Shown here: piece after piece, positions 1-7,827 of the stretch
Layout: each line of letters starts with the position of its first letter
Position numbering within the stretch: position 1 is the first letter of the stretch
From: Planctomycetota bacterium
GTDB lineage: Bacteria; Planctomycetota; UBA1135; GCA-002686595
Direction: 5' to 3'
Assembly: GCA_002862085.1 (NCBI GenBank)
Contig: PKCK01000019.1
Coordinates: forward strand, 1-58,527
DNA: 58,527 nucleotides
The notes under the pieces: generated by a model
What the model saw: only the letters and a program-made list of their open reading frames with translations
Told to the model about the DNA's origin: nothing
Database searches by the model: none
Program-made: the position numbers and the translations under genes

Positions 1-1627
1 CCCGCAGCGCATCGCCCAGCGGACCGTCCATGTCGTCCGCGATCGCTGCCGCCGCGCTGATGTCCTCGACCTCGAGGGCCTCCCTCAGCGCTTCGGTGAC
101 CTCGTCCGCGTGGGGCACGCCGCGGAGCGCGGCCAGTCGCGCGAGGACGACGGTGCGCGCGATGGGCTGTCCTGCGTCGCGGATGGCGCGCGTGAGCACG
201 GTCTCGAGGGGATCGGCTGGATCGACCGCGCGCCCGACCTCGATCAGCTCGACGAGGTCCGCGCGCTCCTCGTCCACCACCCCCTCGAGGTGCCGCTCCG
301 CCGCGGCGTATCTGCCGAGGGACAGGGCGGCCACAGCGCGGTCTCGGGGCAGGTTCTCCGCGAGGACGGCGAACTGGAGCACGGCGCCCAGCGCGGCGAG
401 GGTGTATCCGACGCCGGCCATGGCGCGGAGGCGCCCGCGGAACCCGCGGACGAAGCGCGCATCCGCCGCCGCGCGCCCGAGGAACTGGACGCGCCGCTTC
501 ACGCTGAAGTGGCGCCACCCGTTGCGGGCGCGGTCGGCGCCGCCGACGCGCTCGAGCGCGCTCACGAGGGCGGCGAGGTCCCTGACGATCTCGAAGCTGA
601 AGAGGTCCGCCTCGAGCTCGAAGCGCCGCGAGAGCCACCCGAAGGTCACGAACCAGAGCCCGACCAGGCCCGCGCCCAGGGCGAGGCCGGCGGCCAGGGA
701 CGCGCTCTCCAGGGTCCGCGCCACGGCGAGATCTCCGATCAGGAAGAAGCCGGCCGTCCACGCGAGGAAGATCCCGACGTGCCCGCGGACCGCGTGCCCG
801 ATCTCGTGGGCATAGACGGCGGAGAGCTCGCGGGAGTTGAGCACCGAAAGCAGCTCATCGCTGAACAGCACGACGCGCCCGCGCCGCGTCAGCCCGATGA
901 TGGTCGCGTTGGCCACGAGATTGCCCGTGCGCCAGATCCGTAGGGCCGCGGGCCGGAAACCTGCGCGGCACGCGACGTCGTCGAGGAGCTCGCGCTGAGG
1001 GCCGTCGGGGAAGGGCTCGGTGTCCCAGGCCCAGCGCACCACCCGCGGGAAGGCGAGGGCCATGGCCCCGACGAAGAGGACCATGAAGAGGGTCCACACG
1101 AGCCCGACGTGCTCGACCTGGGCGCGGAGCCAGGGGAGGAGCGCGATCGCCGCCGAGGCGAGGACGAAGGCCGCGATGGGCGAGACCACCGCCAGGAACA
1201 TCCGCACCTGGAAACTCCGCAGGTGACGCTGGGTCACGGGCGTTCCGCCGTGGGCGCGCACGCTCGCGTCGATCGCCGCGAGCTGGAAGGCGATGAAGGG
1301 CGCGAGGGCCAGACCAAGGGCCAGGCCGGGCCAGCTCTCCGGGAGGAGCGGGTCCCCCGTCCAGCGGCGCACCGAGCCCAGCCAGTCGCAGCCGAAGATC
1401 AGCACGAAGTACGCCGCGACCCCCGACGCCTCCGTGACGAGGATCCAGCGCCGCACGGAGACCAGGCCGCCGGCGCGCACCGCCCGCCGCGCCATCTGCG
1501 CCGCGAACGCCGGCCAGACCATGAGCGGCCCGACCATCCACGGCAGCTCGGGCGCGCCGCGACCGAGGCCCATCTGGGCCCCCGCGAGCAGCGCCACGGC
1601 GATGAAGAGCGGGAGGAGGGAACCCAT
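1..1627 (-). CDS. M48-family membrane zinc metalloprotease, 3' end outside window
   Basis: Reading leftward from an ATG at 1627, the frame stays open to the window edge (542 codons), so the C-terminus is missing. The N-terminal 240 residues hold about five hydrophobic segments, a layout seen in Ste24/HtpX-type M48 peptidases. The zinc-binding motif HEIGH lies at about residues 274-278, inside AVYAHEIGHAVRGH, and a later ELEAD provides the expected third ligand Glu with the following Asp. Further hydrophobic stretches lie between the two motifs. Family knowledge: M48 enzymes are membrane zinc proteases that degrade or process membrane proteins, with the active site on one membrane face. The region after ELEAD (about 230 residues) is rich in Ala and charged helices and is unusually long for the family, so it may be a separate repeat-like domain. 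It lies 77 bp downstream of rnhC on the same strand. Substrate unknown. Confidence 0.85.
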   Translation of the reverse strand, partial: MGSLLPLFIAVALLAGAQMGLGRGAPELPWMVGPLMVWPAFAAQMARRAVRAGGLVSVRRWILVTEASGVAAYFVLIFGCDWLGSVRRWTGDPLLPESWPGLALGLALAPFIAFQLAAIDASVRAHGGTPVTQRHLRSFQVRMFLAVVSPIAAFVLASAAIALLPWLRAQVEHVGLVWTLFMVLFVGAMALAFPRVVRWAWDTEPFPDGPQRELLDDVACRAGFRPAALRIWRTGNLVANATIIGLTRRGRVVLFSDELLSVLNSRELSAVYAHEIGHAVRGHVGIFLAWTAGFFLIGDLAVARTLESASLAAGLALGAGLVGLWFVTFGWLSRRFELEADLFSFEIVRDLAALVSALERVGGADRARNGWRHFSVKRRVQFLGRAAADARFVRGFRGRLRAMAGVGYTLAALGAVLQFAVLAENLPRDRAVAALSLGRYAAAERHLEGVVDEERADLVELIEVGRAVDPADPLETVLTRAIRDAGQPIARTVVLARLAALRGVPHADEVTEALREALEVEDISAAAAIADDMDGPLGDALR

Positions 1628-1704
1628 GGGATGGACGGGCCGCGCGGGGAGGTCCGCGCGGAGCGCTCCAGACGATACGGCCCGAGCGCCGAGCCAGGAC
1701 CCCG

Positions 1705-2619
1705 TCAGACGCGGCTCAGGATCTTCCCCGTGTTCTTGAAGTGGAGCTTCGCGGCGCCGTGGAGCGCCTCCTCACCCTGCTCACGGACCAGCTGGACCCC
1801 GACGCTGTCCACCGGCGCCCCCGCTCCCTTGTGCAGGGCGACGCCGAAGTCCTCGGAGAGCTCCGCGAGCCCGAGCAGGAACTCACGGCGGGCGATGATG
1901 CTCGCCGCCGCCACCACGGCGTGCCGTTCCGCCCGCGGCACCTCGGTCAGCCGCACGCCGAACTCGGCCACGGCCGCCCGCACGAGCCCCCGGCGCTCGA
2001 ACTGGTCGACGAGCACGTTCTCGCCCTCTCGCGCCAGCTCGCCGAGCACCTCGCCATGGAGCTGCGCCAGGTACTGATTGAGGGCGGGGAAGGTCGGGTA
2101 GACGCGGTTGTACTCGTTGGGGTCGACGCGCCGAACGGAGTGCTCGAACTCCTCCGCGAGGGACGCGCCGAGCCGCAGCGCGCGCGCGTCGGTCAGGGTC
2201 TTCGAGTCGCGCACTCCGAGGGCCTCGAGCCGCGTGATCCCGTCCGCGTCCGCGCGAACCGCCGCCACGACCAGCGGGCCGAAGTAGTCGCCCTTGCCCG
2301 CCTCGTCGCTCCCGGTGACGGGGGGCTCGAGGTCCAGGGGCGCGTCCGCCGCGGCGCCGCCGGCGGCGGACTTCTTCTTCGACTTCGGGGGAGAGGGCTT
2401 CCCGTCCAGGGCGGTCCAGCGCGCGAGGAATCCCTGGGGGTCGGCCCCCTGGATGACGAACTTCCCGGAGGTGTAGAGGGTCGCCACCACGCCGTCGCCC
2501 TTGGCGCTGAAGACGGCGTGGGGCACGGCGCGGAACTCGAAGGGCCCGCGGGCGACGCTGGCCTCGAGGCTCTGGAAGGTGCCTCTGGGCACCTTGGTGA
2601 CGAAGGTCTCTTGGGGCAT
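1705..2619 (-). CDS. rnhC: Ribonuclease HIII
   Basis: 304 residues. Degrades the RNA strand of RNA:DNA hybrids in the cytoplasm. The type-2 RNase H signature GSDEAGKGDYFGP begins at residue 103, giving catalytic Asp105 and Glu106; a later RDSKTL and the VDQF segment supply the other acidic positions. The N-terminal 85 residues (FVTKVPRGTFQSLE... then VVATLYTSGKFVIQG) match the TBP-like substrate-binding domain that separates RNase HIII from HII, followed by a Lys/Ala-rich linker. Length is normal for the family. The start is the first Met; about 97 bp separate it from the divergent SGNH gene. It lies 77 bp upstream of the M48 gene on the same strand and could be co-transcribed with it. Confidence 0.95.
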   Translation of the reverse strand: MPQETFVTKVPRGTFQSLEASVARGPFEFRAVPHAVFSAKGDGVVATLYTSGKFVIQGADPQGFLARWTALDGKPSPPKSKKKSAAGGAAADAPLDLEPPVTGSDEAGKGDYFGPLVVAAVRADADGITRLEALGVRDSKTLTDARALRLGASLAEEFEHSVRRVDPNEYNRVYPTFPALNQYLAQLHGEVLGELAREGENVLVDQFERRGLVRAAVAEFGVRLTEVPRAERHAVVAAASIIARREFLLGLAELSEDFGVALHKGAGAPVDSVGVQLVREQGEEALHGAAKLHFKNTGKILSRV

Positions 2620-2716
2620 GGCGGTGGTCGCCGCCCAGTGTGCTTCGTGGGCGGCGCCATCGAAAGCAGCGGGTGACGTCCGCCCGCGTCCGCCGGCGCC
2701 GCGTTAGAACCAGGAG

Positions 2717-4474
2717 ATGCTCCCCGTCATCGCCCTCGGCCTCTCCACCCTCCTCCCCGCTTCCCTCTCCGCGCTCCGGGGGCCCACGCCCCAGGAGTCC
2801 GCGCCGCAGGATTCCGCGCCCCCCGAAGGCCCCGTCTGGCGGTCGATCGAGGAGGCGACCGTCGAGGGCCGCGCCTGGTCGGAGCTCGCGTCGCCCTTCG
2901 ACCGGCTGCCGGCCCGCGCCGAGGGCGTCGTCCGGCCGCCGGTCTGGATGCTGCAGCGGGCGAGCGCGGGCGTCTGCGCGCGCTTCGTGACGAACGCGAA
3001 GGAGATCCGGGTTCGCTGGACCCTGACCTCGGAGCAGCTGGCCATGCCGCACATGCCGGCGACCGGCGTCAGCGGGGTCGACCTCTACGGCCGCGACGAG
3101 ACCGGGCAGTGGCGCTGGGTGGGGACCGGCCGGCCGGGCTGGCCCCGCTCGGAGTCGCGCATCGCCGCGGGCCTCGACGGGAAGGCGCGCGAGTACCTGC
3201 TCTACATGCCGCTCTACAACGGCGTCAGCAGCGTCGAGGTGGGCCTGCCGGCCGATGCCCGCTTCGCCGAGGGCCCCGCGCGCCCGGCGGACCGCGCGAA
3301 GCCCGTGGTCTTCTACGGCACGTCCATCACCCAGGGCGCCTGCGCCTCGCGCCCGGGGATGGTCCACGCCGCGATCCTCGGCCGCCGGCTGGACCGGCCG
3401 GTGGTGAACCTCGGGTTCTCGGGCAACGGGCGGATGGACCTCGAGCTCGCGCCGATGATCGCCGAGATCGACGCGGCCCTCTACGTCATCGACTGCCTGC
3501 CGAACATGAGCGCCGAGCAGGTGACCGAGCGCGCAGCGCCCTTCGTGAGGGCCCTCCGGGCGCAGCGGCCCGACACGCCGATCCTGCTGGTGGAGGACCG
3601 CACCTTCACGAACGCGCCCTTCAAGCGCTCGCACGTCGAGGCCCACGCCCGGCGCCGCGCCGCGCTGCGCGACGCCATGGAGGCCCTCCGGACCGAGGGC
3701 GTCGAGCGCATCGCCTACCTCACAGGGGACGGCCTGCTCGGCCTCGACGGCGAGGCGGCGGTCGACGCGTCCCACCCCACCGACCTCGGCTTCGAGCGCC
3801 AGGCCGACGCCTTCGAGCCCGTGGTTCGGGAGCTCCTCGGCCAGCCCCGCCCGCTGCGGGTCCTCCTCCTCGGCGACTCGATCTCCCTCGGCTACACCGC
3901 CGATGTGCGGCGACGCCTCGCCGGCCGCGCGATCGTCGTTCGCGCCAACCGCGGCCCCCACGACCGCCGGCACGAGAACTGCGCGGGGACCACGAAGGGC
4001 GTGGCGCAGCTCGACCGCTGGCTCGCCCAGGACGGCGGCCGATGGGACGTGATCCACTTCAACTTCGGCCTCCACGATCTCAAGCGCGTCGACGCCACGA
4101 CCGGCAAGAACTCGAACGACCCGTCGGACCCGCGCCAGGCCGAGCCCGATCGCTACCGCGCCAACCTCGACGACATCGCGAGGCGCCTGAAGGCGACAGG
4201 AGCCGCCGTGATCTTCGCGACCACCACCCCGGTGCCCGAGGGCGATCTCCGCCCCCACCGCGACCCCGCGGACGCGCTTCTCTACAACGCCATCGCGCGC
4301 GAGGTCATGGCCGAGCACGGCGTGCTGGTGAACGACCTGTTCGAGGTCATCGCGTCCGGCCCCGCCTCCCTCGGCAAGCCCGCGAACGTCCACTTCACCC
4401 GCGAGGGCTCGGCGGCGCTGGGCGCGCAGGCGGCCGCCTCCATCCTGGAGGCCGCGGGGAGCGCGCGGCGCTGA
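2717..4474 (+). CDS. Secreted protein with two SGNH/GDSL hydrolase domains
   Basis: 585 residues with an N-terminal hydrophobic signal sequence. Residues ~50-185 look like a jelly-roll accessory region (RVRWTLTSEQLAMPHMP, SVEVGLP). The first SGNH domain has the nucleophile block FYGTSITQG with Ser203, an Asn block (DCLPNMS) and a DASHPTDLG block with the catalytic Asp/His. A second, shorter SGNH domain begins near residue 380 with LLLGDSISLGY (Ser388), followed by a GLHD block and a VHFT block. Family knowledge: SGNH enzymes are esterases acting on acyl or acetyl groups of glycans and lipids; planctomycetes often export them for polysaccharide deacetylation. Having two apparently complete catalytic domains in one chain is unusual. 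AGGAG abuts the chosen ATG directly, so the true start may be slightly downstream. The Rieske gene follows after 25 bp and may share the transcript. Confidence 0.85.
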   Translation: MLPVIALGLSTLLPASLSALRGPTPQESAPQDSAPPEGPVWRSIEEATVEGRAWSELASPFDRLPARAEGVVRPPVWMLQRASAGVCARFVTNAKEIRVRWTLTSEQLAMPHMPATGVSGVDLYGRDETGQWRWVGTGRPGWPRSESRIAAGLDGKAREYLLYMPLYNGVSSVEVGLPADARFAEGPARPADRAKPVVFYGTSITQGACASRPGMVHAAILGRRLDRPVVNLGFSGNGRMDLELAPMIAEIDAALYVIDCLPNMSAEQVTERAAPFVRALRAQRPDTPILLVEDRTFTNAPFKRSHVEAHARRRAALRDAMEALRTEGVERIAYLTGDGLLGLDGEAAVDASHPTDLGFERQADAFEPVVRELLGQPRPLRVLLLGDSISLGYTADVRRRLAGRAIVVRANRGPHDRRHENCAGTTKGVAQLDRWLAQDGGRWDVIHFNFGLHDLKRVDATTGKNSNDPSDPRQAEPDRYRANLDDIARRLKATGAAVIFATTTPVPEGDLRPHRDPADALLYNAIAREVMAEHGVLVNDLFEVIASGPASLGKPANVHFTREGSAALGAQAAASILEAAGSARR

Positions 4475-4499
4475 CCCATCCCCTGATACGGTCCCGCCG

Positions 4500-4868
4500 A
4501 TGAACTCCGAGTCCGATCACCACGTCACGGACGCCCGCCTCGACGAGGTCGGCGCGAGGCCGGTCCTCGTCGAGACTCCGGCGGGGCGCCTCGCCCTCGT
4601 CCGTCGCGGGACGGGCGAGGACGCGCGCGTCGTCGCCGTCGACGCCTGGTGCCCCCACATCGACGGCCCTCTCTGGGAGGGCGCGGTCAGCGGCGACGAG
4701 ATCGCCTGCCCCTGGCACGGGTGGCGCTACTCGCTCAGCTCCGGAGCCTGCACGTGGGCGCCCCACGGGGACGCCGAGGAGGCGGCGGAGACGGAGATCC
4801 GCGTCCTCGAGGTGATCGAGGGGGTCGGCGGCCGCGCGGTCGTCGTCGTGCCCCAGGGCCGGGGCTGA
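4500..4868 (+). CDS. Rieske [2Fe-2S] protein
   Basis: 122 residues. The two Rieske cluster-binding boxes are both complete: CPH with Cys51 and His53, and CPWHGW with Cys70 and His73, giving the Cys2/His2 ligand set. The size and lack of a transmembrane segment fit the soluble ferredoxin-type or nitrite-reductase-small-subunit-like Rieske proteins rather than the bc1 subunit. The electron-transfer partner is not evident from neighbours. It lies 25 bp behind the tandem SGNH gene. Its last ~140 bp overlap, in antisense, the 3' end of the convergent RidA-like gene; the coding in this strand is well supported because the Rieske fold continues to the stop (EIRVLEV...AVVVVP). Confidence 0.9.
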   Translation: MNSESDHHVTDARLDEVGARPVLVETPAGRLALVRRGTGEDARVVAVDAWCPHIDGPLWEGAVSGDEIACPWHGWRYSLSSGACTWAPHGDAEEAAETEIRVLEVIEGVGGRAVVVVPQGRG

Positions 4869-5251
4869 CCGCTCAGCGCGCCGGCCTCGACCTCGACGAG
4901 GAGATCGGGCGACAGGAGCCGCGCGAGCTCGACCATCGTCGAGCACGGCGCGTGGTCACCGAAGAACTCGCGGTGCGCGCGGCCGTCGTCGGCGCGGTCG
5001 ATGCAGGTCACGAAGGAGCGGGCGCCGAGGACGTCCTCGCGAGTCCCGCCCTGGGCCAGCGCCAAGCGACCGACGATCTCCTTGCAGCGAAGCACCCGGG
5101 CCCGGGCGTCTTCCGGGGCGACGGGGGCGCCGTCCTCGTCCACCGGGACCGCCTCGGTGAGCACGATCGAACGGCCGGAGCGGACCGAGTCGCTGTCGCC
5201 TCGGGTGCGCTCCCGACGGCGACCGGCGCCGAAGCGCTCGTCGCTCGGCAC
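4727..5251 (-). CDS. RidA/YjgF-like protein with C-terminal read-through into the Rieske gene
   Basis: About 174 residues from a GTG at 5251; an ATG at 5359 would add 36 residues of unlikely sequence. The core (residues ~20-120) has a RidA pattern: RSIVLTEAVPVDEDG, a helix ARVLRCKEIVGRL, then DVLGARSFVTCI, FGDHAPCSTMVE and LLVEVEAGAL. RidA proteins hydrolyse reactive enamine/imine intermediates released by PLP enzymes; related family members have other roles. The usual active-site Arg (R in VRxxVY) is replaced here: the segment reads GARSFVT, so RidA-type imine deaminase activity is doubtful. Homologues normally end near EVEAGAL; here the frame runs on for ~55 residues antisense to the Rieske gene, which probably only reflects the scarcity of stops at this GC content. 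A PLP enzyme gene (5522) lies divergently upstream. Confidence 0.7.
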   Translation of the reverse strand: MPSDERFGAGRRRERTRGDSDSVRSGRSIVLTEAVPVDEDGAPVAPEDARARVLRCKEIVGRLALAQGGTREDVLGARSFVTCIDRADDGRAHREFFGDHAPCSTMVELARLLSPDLLVEVEAGALSGQPRPWGTTTTARPPTPSITSRTRISVSAASSASPWGAHVQAPELSE

Positions 5252-5521
5252 GGTAGGCCCGAGGATGACGACGAGGGCCTCTCGAACGGGCCCTGGATGA
5301 GACACGAGAGCCTGGGTCCCTCCAGCGTCAGGGCGGAGCGGAAGGGCCGGAACGGCCAATCGGAGGGCCTTCGACGGAGGATATGATCCTCGCGGTCAGC
5401 AGCCCCCGGAGGCCCCCATGATCGGGGCGCCGGCGGCGCCGGCGACCGCCCTTCCCAGCCGGCGCGGACATCTCGGTCCAGCGGCCGGCGCGACGCCCCC
5501 TCCCCATCGACCCCGACTCCC

Positions 5522-6886
<1,365 letters not shown>

Positions 6887-6900
6887 CGCGCCGCCCGCTC

Positions 6901-7713
6901 ATGACGAAGCCGACCCGCGTCCTGCTCGCCGCCTCCATCGGCCTCGCGTGGACGACCTCCTGCGCGACGACCCTCGAATCCGCGGACGTCGAGCCGACGC
7001 CCCAGCGGCCGCGCGTCTCGCGCAACACCCGGACCGTGCTCGAGGACTCCGTCGAGCTGGAGAGCGGCATCCACTTCGACCCGAACGACTTCGTCGACAC
7101 GCCCGTGACCGTCAAGTTCGGCGTGACGAACTCGATCGAGTCGTTCATCGAAGCGGCGCCGATCCGCCACCTCGACCTCCCCGGTGGATCCGAGACGGGG
7201 ATCGGGGACCTCGCCTTCGGGCTGCGCCACCGCTTCCGCGACGCGGACGAGGGCGGGCGCGCCTACGCCTACGAGCTGGTGGGGAAGATCCCCACCAGCG
7301 ACGAGCCCGACGGGCGCGGGACCGGCGGGCGGGACCTGCGCCTCCCTGGCTTCAACTCCGGCGGGACGGACGTGCGGCTCGCCGGGATCGTCGAGCAACC
7401 CGGAACGAAGATGGACCTCGTGGGCTACGGCGCGCTGAACGCGCTCGGCTCACCAGCCGGCGGCACCATCTACCAGCTCCTGCTCGCGACCCACGGGGCG
7501 CTACCGATCTCGGACGCCGACACGCTCTTCGTGGAGGCCGTCGGGGCGTTCACGGAGGGGCAGGACGGCGAGCTCTTCGTCCAGGGCGGCCTCTACCGCC
7601 GCATCGCCGCGAGCATGACCGCCGATGTCGCGGTCGGAGTCGGCCTCGATGACGAGGCCCCGGCCTTCTTCCTCATGCTGGGCCTGACGACGAACTTCGG
7701 CCACCTGCGCTGA
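6901..7713 (+). CDS. Lipoprotein with outer-membrane beta-barrel-like repeats
   Basis: 270 residues from an ATG 14 bp after the CBS-type gene. Residues 1-22 are a signal with a lipobox ending TTSC, so the protein is probably lipid-anchored. The rest alternates short amphipathic strands: SVELESGIHF, VTVKFGVTNSIESFIEAAPI, GIGDLAFGLRHRF, YAYELVGKIPTS, and the final FFLMLGLTTNFGHL. This is the pattern of transporter-like or MetA-pathway outer-membrane barrels, where the closing strand ends in an aromatic/aliphatic residue near the C-terminus. Function unknown; a porin-like or surface role is inferred only from topology. A 42-bp perfect palindrome lies 23 bp past the stop. Being directly behind the CBS-type gene suggests co-transcription rather than a shared function. 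Confidence 0.75.
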   Translation: MTKPTRVLLAASIGLAWTTSCATTLESADVEPTPQRPRVSRNTRTVLEDSVELESGIHFDPNDFVDTPVTVKFGVTNSIESFIEAAPIRHLDLPGGSETGIGDLAFGLRHRFRDADEGGRAYAYELVGKIPTSDEPDGRGTGGRDLRLPGFNSGGTDVRLAGIVEQPGTKMDLVGYGALNALGSPAGGTIYQLLLATHGALPISDADTLFVEAVGAFTEGQDGELFVQGGLYRRIAASMTADVAVGVGLDDEAPAFFLMLGLTTNFGHLR

Positions 7714-7736
7714 GCGCTCGAAGCGCGCCACCCACG

Positions 7737-7778
7737 GAAGGAGCCCCCGCGCCGCTCGAGCGGCGCGGGGGCTCCTTC
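7737..7778. terminator. Bidirectional terminator, 42-bp perfect palindrome
   Basis: Every base of this 42-bp stretch pairs (arm GAAGGAGCCCCCGCGCCGCT, centre CTCGAG region). It sits between convergent genes (stop at 7713 on + and stop at 7828 on -). A hairpin of this strength in a convergent gap is best read as a terminator serving both. No long T tract follows on either side, which is common at high GC. Confidence 0.85.
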
Positions 7779-7827
7779 GCTTTCAGGCGGGGGTGATCAA
7801 GAGGCCGTGATCACCCCGCCGCCCCGA

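Noticed and set aside
1883..4393. 836-codon minus-strand open frame
   Set aside because: Runs antisense to the SGNH gene and through the RNase HIII gene out of frame; composition is Arg/Gly/Ala shadow.
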